Part shown: positions 1-5,331 of the stretch, in pieces
Numbering within the stretch: position 1 is the first letter of the stretch
Layout of the letters: every line of letters starts with the position of its first letter
NCBI GenBank assembly: GCA_019136035.1
Contig: JAGVUW010000780.1
Location: 1-11,019 of the forward strand
Length of the DNA stretch: 11,019 bases
Source: Verrucomicrobiota bacterium
GTDB taxonomy: Bacteria; Verrucomicrobiota; Lentisphaeria; Oligosphaerales; JAFGRS01
Reading direction: 5' to 3'
Program-made: the position numbers and the translations under genes
Notes under the pieces: generated by a model
What the model was told of the DNA's origin: nothing
What the model saw: the letters and a program-made list of their open reading frames with translations, nothing else
Database searches by the model: none

Positions 1-43
1 CGCTGGTGGCGCCCTGGGTTTTCAGGCTCGGGTGAATGGACAT
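1..43 (-). CDS. PVC-type small basic protein, N-terminal fragment
   Basis: This is the first 14 codons of a minus-strand gene that runs off the left edge: MSIHPSLKTQGATS. An AGGAG Shine-Dalgarno (complement of 52-56) lies 8 nt upstream of the ATG at 41-43, with the same geometry as the neighbouring deacetylase gene. The MSIHPSL(K/R) opening matches my recollection of the small basic protein family (about 45-60 residues) that is nearly universal in Planctomycetes, Verrucomicrobia, Chlamydiae and Lentisphaerae and is thought to bind nucleic acid or act in translation. The identification rests only on this start, because the basic core is outside the window. It lies 199 bp downstream of the deacetylase stop on the same strand, far enough to have its own promoter. 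An unrelated gene with a similar start cannot be excluded. Confidence 0.62.
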   Translation of the reverse strand, partial: MSIHPSLKTQGATS

Positions 44-156
44 GGTATGGACTCCTGACTGAATTCGCAACAGCGATGGTATGCCGTAAGTCTCGTACTA
101 TGGCACGCCTGGGCAGGCTTTCAACCCGGCCCGCGCCGGTTGCAGGGCAGTTTCAG

Positions 157-187
157 CATCCGGTTCCGGCACCCCTTCCGGATGGCA
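157..187 (+). repeat. Degenerate half-copy of the PLQG hairpin repeat; 7-bp inverted repeat
   Basis: The stretch CCGGTTCCGGCACCCCT (160-176) matches 16 of 17 bases of CCGGTTCTGGCACCCCT, found in both full repeat copies (1256-1368 and 10234-10346). It is followed by a loosely similar ATGGCA. The hairpin arms here are CATCCGG (157-163) and CCGGATG (178-184), a perfect 7-bp pair around a 14-nt loop. It lies about 56 bp beyond the stop codon of the deacetylase gene. It could therefore act as a 3' stem-loop for that transcript, although no T-tract follows on the minus strand. I read it as a decayed half unit of the same family, but the match is short. Confidence 0.45.
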
Positions 188-242
188 GGCTGAGCGCTGA
201 CGCGATCCCCAGACACCCCACCGCCGCGTCCCGGGCTGTGCC

Positions 243-1091
243 TCATGCCTGCGTCGTGGCCGCGACCTCGGGGAGGAAGGGGAACATCTCGCGGTAGCGC
301 TCGCGGGGCAGGGGTCGGCCGTACTCGGAGATCATGACCGATTCGGCGCTGCGCACGGCCCGGCCGTGCTCGGGGCCGTAGAGGGCGATGAGGGCCTCGC
401 GGGAGTGCTCGGCGATGGCGGCGAAGCGCCGGCGGTGGGTCTCGGCGAACCAGGCGCGCCGGGCGGCCGGCTCGGCGGGGACCTTGTCCAGCACGCCGCC
501 GTTGTAGGGCAGCCACTCGAAGACCTGCGACTCGTGGCAGCAGCCCATGTCGATCTTGCGTTCCATGACTGGGTCGGTGTCGATGGCGATATGCGGGACG
601 AAGGGCACCGGCTGCCGGAAGGCGTCGTAGAAGTACCCGAGCACCGGCGCCTGCCGCAGGTGCGGCGTGAGCGGTGCGACATTGGGCACGGTCACCGTGT
701 AGGCGGCGTCCTGGACGACAGTGCCGACGGCGCGGTGGTCGGGGTGGTAGTCGTGGTCGCGGTGGCAGAGGACGAGGTCGGCCTGGACCTCGCGCATGAT
801 CTGGATGACGACCTTACGCAGCTCCGGCGTCGGCACCAGCTCGCCATTGTGGATATCCAGGACGCGGTAGTCGATGTCGGCGATGCGTGCCGAGGCCATG
901 GCCTCGGCGTAGCGGCGTCGGGCGAGGGGACCGCCGCCCATGTCGTAGTGTCCGGTGTCGCCGTTGGTCATCGAGACGAAGGTGACGCGATGCCCGAGGG
1001 CGCGGTAGAGCATGGCGGCGCCGCCGAAGCGGAAGTCGCAGTCGTCGGGGTGGGCGCCGAAGCAGAGGATGCTCAGGGTTCGCGCAGTCAT
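243..1091 (-). CDS. PIG-L/LmbE-family deacetylase (GlcNAc deacetylase-like)
   Basis: This 282-residue protein belongs to the zinc-dependent LmbE/PIG-L family, whose members remove N-acetyl groups from GlcNAc-containing glycolipids, thiols or oligosaccharides. The N-terminal AHPDD motif (residues 13-17) gives the predicted metal ligands His14 and Asp17. A second motif, HRDHDYHPDH (110-119), supplies His119 as third ligand. The glycine-rich FGG at 22-24 is also typical. No signal peptide is visible, so it is probably cytoplasmic. I start it at the ATG at 1091, not at the longer open frame to 1187. GAGGAG (complement of 1100-1105) lies 8 nt upstream of this ATG, and the AHPDD motif then falls at the usual distance from the N-terminus. 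The 32 upstream residues look like untranslated leader. The gene upstream on the same strand is a DUF4838 secreted glycan protein, 360 bp away, which suggests a role in acetylated-sugar metabolism. The true substrate cannot be read from the sequence. Confidence 0.9.
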   Translation of the reverse strand: MTARTLSILCFGAHPDDCDFRFGGAAMLYRALGHRVTFVSMTNGDTGHYDMGGGPLARRRYAEAMASARIADIDYRVLDIHNGELVPTPELRKVVIQIMREVQADLVLCHRDHDYHPDHRAVGTVVQDAAYTVTVPNVAPLTPHLRQAPVLGYFYDAFRQPVPFVPHIAIDTDPVMERKIDMGCCHESQVFEWLPYNGGVLDKVPAEPAARRAWFAETHRRRFAAIAEHSREALIALYGPEHGRAVRSAESVMISEYGRPLPRERYREMFPFLPEVAATTQA

Positions 1092-1099
1092 GGAACGGA

Positions 1100-1105
1100 C
1101 TCCTC
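1100..1105 (-). promoter_or_regulatory. Ribosome binding site deciding the deacetylase start
   Basis: GAGGAG on the minus strand ends 8 nt before the ATG at 1089-1091. It favours this start over any codon in the 96-bp upstream open extension. Confidence 0.75.
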
Positions 1106-1113
1106 GAGTTGAC

Positions 1114-1129
1114 GGCACGCACGCGTGCC
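1114..1129. promoter_or_regulatory. Candidate operator palindrome upstream of the deacetylase gene
   Basis: GGCACGC and GCGTGCC form a 7-bp inverted repeat separated by 2 bp, lying 23-38 nt before the deacetylase ATG. The palindromic hexamer ACGCGT overlaps it at 1121-1126 and recurs at 1130-1135, 9 bp away. The dyad and position suit a repressor site or a leader hairpin near the ribosome binding site. There is no direct evidence of binding, and such palindromes arise often in GC-rich DNA. Confidence 0.3.
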
Positions 1130-1255
1130 ACGCGTCGGCGGCCTGGCCGCAACGCCAAGCGGCGCCGCCTTCGCACGAATATGGCATGGGGCCGCCGGCC
1201 TTGCCATCGGCGTGCCGTCACGATGAGGGCTGTTCGACGATCGCGTCAGCGTTCT

Positions 1256-1368
1256 CTCGGTCACCCTGGAGGGGTGCCAGATCGTAGCCGGGGGTCGTGC
1301 GGAGTACGACCCCCGGAACCGCGGATTGCACGCCATGCGCCCTGGAGGGGTGCCAGAACCGGACTTTC
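1256..1368 (-). repeat. Dispersed hairpin repeat (PLQG type), copy 1
   Basis: On the minus strand this element has two direct 19-nt units. CTGGCACCCCTCCAGGGTG is at the complement of 1262-1280, and a one-base variant is at the complement of 1338-1356, offset by 76 bp. Between them is a strong hairpin: CCGGGGGTCGT (1288-1298) pairs perfectly with ACGACCCCCGG (1306-1316) around a 7-nt loop. Each 19-mer is itself a small stem-loop (CACCC/GGGTG). The element is 113 bp long and matches the inverted copy at 10234-10346 at 106 of 113 positions by eye. Most differences fall in or beside the hairpin loop, and 10 of its 11 stem pairs are unchanged. No coding frame of its own is credible. The unit reads LAPLQG in one frame, a string I recall from spurious annotated ORFs in planctomycete-like genomes. 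Similarity extends weakly to about 1246 and 1377. Confidence 0.85.
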
Positions 1369-1451
1369 GATCAGCCCTGCGTCACGATAGGGTTGCCGCG
1401 GCTGTCGGCTGGGCGTGCCGCTGGTCAACGAGGACGCATTGCTGAGCCGGG

Positions 1452-3725
1452 TCACTCCGGGATGGCGACCTCGTCCAGGGTGACGTCGTCGAGCCAGACC
1501 TTCCCTGCGGCGGTCTGCTCGACCGTGAGCAGGAACATCGCCGTGTCGGCGCGTTCCCAGAGGCCGTCGGTGCCGGTCTCGTAGTGGACATCCAGGCGCT
1601 TCCACTCGCCGGTGAACGGCGCGCCGTCGTGGCTGGCCATGGTGGCGAGGCTGACCCAGGCGCCGGCGGCGTCCTTCCACTTGACCTGGATGCTGATCGC
1701 GGCGGTGTCCTCGATGCCGGCGCTGCGCCACCAGGCCGAGATGCGGTAGGTCTTGCCGGGTTCGACCGGCACCGACCGGGTGAAGCACAGGGGCGTCCGC
1801 TGCGAGGCCGCAGCGTCAACCACCAGGGCCCCGGGGGCGCTGCGGCCGACGGCCGGGTCGTGCGCGAACGTCGCCTTCGAGTAGTCGCGCTGCCAGAAGC
1901 CCCAGCCGTCGAAGTCGCGGTCGAAGGCGCTGGCGAGCAAGGGTTTGATGACGGTGACGCGTTCCGGTCGGCGCAGGCGCACCAGCGAGCGTATCTCGGT
2001 CTGGCGGCGCTGCCAGCCGGCGAGGAAGTACTGGGCGCGTTCCTGGCAGGGGCCTGCGGGGGCGAGGCGGACGGCCTCCTCGAGGGCCTTGGCGCAGGCA
2101 TCCAGGTCGCTCAGGCTCAGGGCCTCGGCGTAGGCCGAGCTGCTGAAGTCGAGGTACTGGCGGTTGCCGTTGTTGCGGAACCACCCGGTAGCGAGGACGC
2201 GCCGGGTCCAGAAGTCCTCCCAGAAGTCGAAGTAGCGTGCCAGGGCCGGCGCCGCGGCCGGCCCGACGGCGCTCTGGTACCAGTCGCGCAGGAGGGCCTC
2301 GACGTCCTGAGCCGGGTCCCAGAGCAGCTTGAGGGCTACGTAGAGCTTGGGGCCCTCGTGCCAATCGCCGGACGGGTAGGCCTCGGCGTAGTAGTGCCGG
2401 ACGCCCTGGGCGTAGCCGTAGCGGAGGTAGTCGGCCATAGCGCGGGTGTAGACGCGTGGCATGAGGTAGAACTGGCCGCCGTAGATGTAGTCGTACCACC
2501 CGAGCACCGCCGCCTTGGCGGCCCAGGCCTCGGTGTGGGCCTTGCCGAGGCGGGCCAGTTCCGGGTCGGACCACTTCATGCGGTCGTAGGTGATGAAGGG
2601 CACCAGCCGCGGCGCCAGGCGCAGGGCCTCCGGCGGGCTGTAGGCGCCGTTGTAGGCGAGGAGGCCCAGCCAGGCATCGGGGTGGTCCTTGGCGAGGCTG
2701 GCGGCGATGGCGTTGCACCAGGTGTAGTAGCTGGCCGAGATGTCGCGCACGCCGATGCTGTTGACGCGGCCGGCGTCGAGGGCCATGCAGGCGGGGCAGG
2801 TGCAGTAGCGGTTACAGTCGTTGATGCCGAGCGAGTACGAGGTCACCTCGGGGTGTTGTGTCAAGTGGTCACGGATGATGTCGGCGGCCAGTTCGGCGCC
2901 GCCGGGGGCCGTGAAGCACGGCTGCCAGGAGACCTGAGCGTGGACGTCCTGGGCGGTGGTCTTGCCCGCCGCCGGCGCCGGCAGGAAGCGCTCGCCGTCG
3001 AGGACCGGGAAGACCTCCGGGTGTGTCGCGGTGAGCTCTTCGGGCAGGAAGAGCCGCCAGAGGTTGTGGTGGAACTGCACCCGGCCGCGCATGCGGTTGC
3101 GGCGTGCCCAGAGGGTCTGCTCGCCGCGGTGCTCGCCCTCTTCAGCCTTGCCCAGGCCGCTGAGGAGGCGGTGCTGGAAGGCCGGCTCCGAGCGCACCGT
3201 TGTCACCGGCACGCGCAGGTCCGGAGACTGCGGCACCGCCTCGCCCAGGGCGCCCGGGAAGAGCCAGCGCAGGCCGGCGTAGCGCTCGAGGAAGTCGTAG
3301 ATGGCGTACTCGGTGCCGGCGTCGCTGCCGCCGACGAGCAGGACGGTGCGGGCGTCCGGCACGGCAATGACGAAGCCATCCGGGTCCAGGCCGGCCAGCC
3401 CGAGGTCGGCAGCCGCCGCGACGCTGGTGCGGCCGCAGTGCAGGGCCGCCAGCCCCGGCGCCGGCGCGGCCGGCTCGGTCACGACCTCGAGGCCGACGCC
3501 GCAGCGCCGGCGGATGACCTCGACCAGTGTCGTCGCGGCCTCGCGCAGGGCGCTCCCGGCGTCGGCCGGGAGGACGACCCGCGCCCGCGCCTGGCCGGCC
3601 TCGACCACGGCGACGGTCGTGGCGGCGGCGTCCTGTGGGTAGGCGATCGGAGCGCACCAGCTCAGCATGGCCGCGGTGGTGAGCAGCGCGAGGCGCTGCC
3701 GGTGCCGTGATGTCGATCGTGCCAT
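1452..3725 (-). CDS. Secreted DUF4838 domain protein with C-terminal carbohydrate-binding-like module
   Basis: This 757-residue exported protein of the DUF4838 family is related in architecture to alpha-glucuronidase-type glycoside hydrolases. Residues 1-31 form a signal peptide: basic RHRQR, a hydrophobic stretch, then a likely cleavage near AYPQ. The LSWC there is a poor lipobox. Residues 38-160 resemble the hydrolase N-terminal domain, ending in GTEYAIYDFLERYAGLRW (137-154), typical of this family. The central domain contains the characteristic GINDCNRYCTCPAC, with Cys304, 308, 310 and 313 (CxxxCxCxxC), a possible metal or structural site. From Phe601 (FDRDFDGW) to the end is a beta-rich domain like CBM4/9, ending WLDDVTLDEV. 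The start at 3725 has GAGGAGG 7 nt upstream and gives a clean signal peptide. The frame stays open for 128 more codons through a 9-bp minisatellite, which I judge non-coding. Substrate and activity are unknown; polysaccharide processing outside the cytoplasm is inferred from family and context. Confidence 0.87.
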   Translation of the reverse strand: MARSTSRHRQRLALLTTAAMLSWCAPIAYPQDAAATTVAVVEAGQARARVVLPADAGSALREAATTLVEVIRRRCGVGLEVVTEPAAPAPGLAALHCGRTSVAAAADLGLAGLDPDGFVIAVPDARTVLLVGGSDAGTEYAIYDFLERYAGLRWLFPGALGEAVPQSPDLRVPVTTVRSEPAFQHRLLSGLGKAEEGEHRGEQTLWARRNRMRGRVQFHHNLWRLFLPEELTATHPEVFPVLDGERFLPAPAAGKTTAQDVHAQVSWQPCFTAPGGAELAADIIRDHLTQHPEVTSYSLGINDCNRYCTCPACMALDAGRVNSIGVRDISASYYTWCNAIAASLAKDHPDAWLGLLAYNGAYSPPEALRLAPRLVPFITYDRMKWSDPELARLGKAHTEAWAAKAAVLGWYDYIYGGQFYLMPRVYTRAMADYLRYGYAQGVRHYYAEAYPSGDWHEGPKLYVALKLLWDPAQDVEALLRDWYQSAVGPAAAPALARYFDFWEDFWTRRVLATGWFRNNGNRQYLDFSSSAYAEALSLSDLDACAKALEEAVRLAPAGPCQERAQYFLAGWQRRQTEIRSLVRLRRPERVTVIKPLLASAFDRDFDGWGFWQRDYSKATFAHDPAVGRSAPGALVVDAAASQRTPLCFTRSVPVEPGKTYRISAWWRSAGIEDTAAISIQVKWKDAAGAWVSLATMASHDGAPFTGEWKRLDVHYETGTDGLWERADTAMFLLTVEQTAAGKVWLDDVTLDEVAIPE

Positions 3726-3732
3726 GGGTGTG

Positions 3733-3739
3733 CCTCCTC
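3733..3739 (-). promoter_or_regulatory. Ribosome binding site deciding the DUF4838 start
   Basis: GAGGAGG on the minus strand lies 7 nt before the ATG at 3723-3725. It supports the start that gives a signal peptide and argues against the 128-codon upstream extension that would include the VSP-type repeat. Confidence 0.8.
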
Positions 3740-3894
3740 GAGCGCTGGATGACCGTGGTGACCGCGGCCTGAGCCGCCGGCGCGCCGACCCCCGCGAGAG
3801 TGCCGGCAGCAACTCCAGACTATGCCCGCTGGAGAGGCGGTTGGCAACCGCGCCCGCGGCGAGTCTGCCCGGCCTGGCGGCGGGCGGACAGGCC

Positions 3895-4011
3895 GGGGAC
3901 ACTGGGGACACTGGGGACACTGGGGACACTGGGGACACTGGGGACACTGGGGACACTGGGGACACTGGGGACACTGGGGGCACCGGGGACACCGGGAACA
4001 CCGGGGACACC
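3895..4011 (+). repeat. 9-bp minisatellite, GGGGACACT unit, 13 copies
   Basis: There are nine perfect tandem GGGGACACT units (3895-3975) followed by four variants (GGGGGCACC, GGGGACACC, GGGAACACC, GGGGACACC) to 4011. The perfect units are on the ROK-distal side and the decayed units towards the kinase, as expected when an array grows at one end. The array lies 170-286 bp upstream of the DUF4838 start and about 300 bp upstream of the kinase start. A 9-bp unit never changes frame, so copy-number change would alter promoter spacing and not coding. Uniform copies suggest recent expansion by slippage. Confidence 0.95.
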
Positions 4012-4052
4012 GGGGGCCTCCGCGCCGCGGGGAACCGCGGCGGCCCATCCTG

Positions 4053-4088
4053 GAGTCCCTTGAGTCCCTTGAGTCGCTTGAGTCCCTT
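4053..4088 (+). repeat. 9-bp minisatellite, GAGTCCCTT unit, 4 copies
   Basis: Four tandem units of GAGTCCCTT lie here, the third reading GAGTCGCTT. They are 41 bp beyond the end of the GGGGACACT array and unrelated to it in sequence, yet have the same 9-bp period. Two different arrays of equal period side by side in one promoter region is unusual. Confidence 0.92.
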
Positions 4089-4298
4089 TCCGGCGGGCTC
4101 GCGACCCACGGCCCGATGCCGCCCCGCACCGCCCGGCGCCGCCGGGGCGTTCGCCTGTCACTGAAAACCGCCGGGGTCTTTTGCGGCGGCGGTGCCCGGC
4201 ACCTACTGTAGGCAGCGGATGATGCGACCGTCAGCCGTCGACCGGCGGCGCTTCGGACTGCGGTCCGGGGCCGTCGGCGGGGGGCTCCGCAGACTGTG

Positions 4299-4305
4299 AA
4301 GGAGG
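4299..4305 (+). promoter_or_regulatory. Ribosome binding site deciding the ROK kinase start
   Basis: AAGGAGG, a near-perfect Shine-Dalgarno, lies 8 nt before the ATG at 4314. The in-frame GTG at 4296 overlaps it and is therefore rejected as a start. Confidence 0.85.
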
Positions 4306-4313
4306 CGACGACG

Positions 4314-5300
4314 ATGGGTAACGACAAGATCTGGGTAGGCTTCGACCTGGGCGGCACCAAGATGCAGGTCAAGGCGTACGGCGCTGACTTCAGGGAACTC
4401 GGCGGCAAGCGTCGCAAGACCAAGGGCAAGGGCGCGGAGAGTCAGAAGGCCGGCCTGGAGCGGATGGTTGAGACCATCGAGGAGCTCCTTGTGGAGATTG
4501 GCGTGGGGCACGAGCGCCTGGCCGGCATCGGCGTGGGCTGTCCGGGGCCGCTGGACGCCGAATCCGGCGTCGTGCTGAGCGCGCCGAATCTGGGTTGGAA
4601 GAAGGCCCCCGTGAAGAAGATCCTCGAGGCCGCCTTCGGCTGCCCGGCGGCGATCGTCAACGACGTCGATTCGGGGACGTACGGCGAGTACCTCTTTGGC
4701 GCCGGCAAGGGCTCGCGCTGCCTGCTGGGCGTTTTCCCGGGCACCGGCATTGGCGGCGGCTGTGTTTACGAGGGCCAGATTCTGCGCGGGCGGAGCTGCA
4801 GCGTCCTGGAGATCGGCCACATGCAGGTCCAGCCCGACGGGCCGCTGTGCGGCTGCGGCCGTCAAGGCTGCCTGGAGGCGGTGGCCAGCCGCGTCGCGAT
4901 TGCGGCGGCGGCGGTGTCGGCGGCCTTCCGGGGCGAAGCGCCGCACCTCCTCGAGCTGGCCGGCACCGACCTGGCGCAGGTCCGCAGCAACACCCTGGTC
5001 GAGGCGATCAAGGCCGGCGACGTGGTCATCGAGCGGATCGTGCGCCAGGCGGCGCGCTGGATTGGCGTGGCGGTCGGCAACGCGGTCAACCTCCTCGGTC
5101 CGGACACCGTCGTGCTCGGCGGCGGCCTGGTCGAGGCCATGCCGACGCTCTTCCTGAAGGAGGTCACGGCCAGTGCCAACAACCGCGTCATGCCGTCGTT
5201 CCGCGGCACCTTCCAGACGGTCGCGGCCAAGCTCGGTGATGACGCCACCGTCCTGGGTGCGGCCGGCTGGGTGCGCGAGGCGGTCCAGGGTCGCCGCTGA
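4314..5300 (+). CDS. ROK-family sugar kinase (glucokinase-like)
   Basis: This 328-residue cytoplasmic kinase of the ROK family should phosphorylate glucose or a related hexose such as an N-acetylhexosamine. DLGGTK at 11-16 is the first phosphate-binding loop and GTGIGGG at 143-149 the second. Asn116-Asp117 (ND) places Asp117 as the catalytic base. EIGH at 166-169 carries the substrate-contacting Glu and the His zinc ligand. CGCGRQGCLE at 179-188 is the complete ROK zinc motif CxCGxxGCxE, with ligands Cys179, Cys181 and Cys186. Length and motif order are normal. Only 31 bp separate it from ppx, with ppk1 following, so the three are probably co-transcribed. Some ROK proteins are polyphosphate-dependent glucokinases, which makes the neighbourhood suggestive. 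However, those enzymes, as I know them, are shorter and lack this zinc cluster, so ATP is the likelier donor. Substrate specificity cannot be decided from these motifs. Confidence 0.93.
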   Translation: MGNDKIWVGFDLGGTKMQVKAYGADFRELGGKRRKTKGKGAESQKAGLERMVETIEELLVEIGVGHERLAGIGVGCPGPLDAESGVVLSAPNLGWKKAPVKKILEAAFGCPAAIVNDVDSGTYGEYLFGAGKGSRCLLGVFPGTGIGGGCVYEGQILRGRSCSVLEIGHMQVQPDGPLCGCGRQGCLEAVASRVAIAAAAVSAAFRGEAPHLLELAGTDLAQVRSNTLVEAIKAGDVVIERIVRQAARWIGVAVGNAVNLLGPDTVVLGGGLVEAMPTLFLKEVTASANNRVMPSFRGTFQTVAAKLGDDATVLGAAGWVREAVQGRR

Positions 5301-5331
5301 GGTGCCCCGGCATCCTGAGGGGGGCCTTGCC

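Larger units (their letters stand above)
1092..1451. other. Intergenic region between DUF4838 gene and deacetylase gene
   Basis: This 360-bp gap has no gene that I can support. It contains the ribosome binding site of the deacetylase, a palindrome close to that start (1114-1129), about 110 bp of GC-rich sequence with no clear promoter match, and the hairpin repeat copy at 1256-1368. The last 80 bp, next to the DUF4838 stop codon, hold nothing that I recognise. Short open frames here are shadows of base composition. The repeat lies just downstream of the DUF4838 gene, so it may terminate or stabilise that transcript. Confidence 0.7.
3726..4313. other. Divergent intergenic region with two minisatellites
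   Basis: This 588-bp region separates the divergent DUF4838 and ROK kinase genes and should hold both promoters. I cannot pick convincing -35/-10 boxes in this GC-rich sequence. It holds the two 9-bp repeat arrays (3895-4011 and 4053-4088), an imperfect stem-loop ACCGCCG/CGGCGGT (4167-4173 with 4187-4193), and a CTGCGG/CCGCAG pair (4258-4263 with 4287-4292) just before the kinase ribosome binding site. That last pair could fold over the leader. The stretches at 3740-3894 and 4089-4166 show nothing that I recognise. Because both repeat units are 9 bp, open frames pass through in several frames, which explains the many apparent ORFs here. Confidence 0.7.

Noticed and set aside
122..142. Rho-independent terminator after the deacetylase gene
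   Set aside because: An 8-bp bulged stem exists, but no T-tract follows on the minus strand, so it may be chance in GC-rich sequence.
1092..1187. Upstream start for the deacetylase
   Set aside because: The added 32 residues match no family N-terminus, and the internal ATG has a good ribosome binding site and correctly placed motif.
1256..1788. Protein-coding open frame through repeat copy 1 (LAPLQGA-containing)
   Set aside because: It overlaps the DUF4838 3' end in another frame and is made largely of the repeat; it is a typical spurious ORF.
1584..3710. 708-codon plus-strand open frame opposite the DUF4838 gene
   Set aside because: It is antisense to a protein with a signal peptide and family motifs. 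It is low-complexity Val/Gly/Ala/Glu-rich and is explained by GC-rich third positions of the real gene.
3895..4011. The 9-bp array as a CRISPR or iteron origin
   Set aside because: There are no spacers, so it is not a CRISPR. The units are contiguous and too short for iterons, and there is no replication gene nearby.
3726..4109. N-terminal extension of the DUF4838 protein by 128 residues including a VSP repeat
   Set aside because: It would bury the signal peptide and bypass a strong ribosome binding site. The frame is open only because the minisatellite unit is 9 bp.
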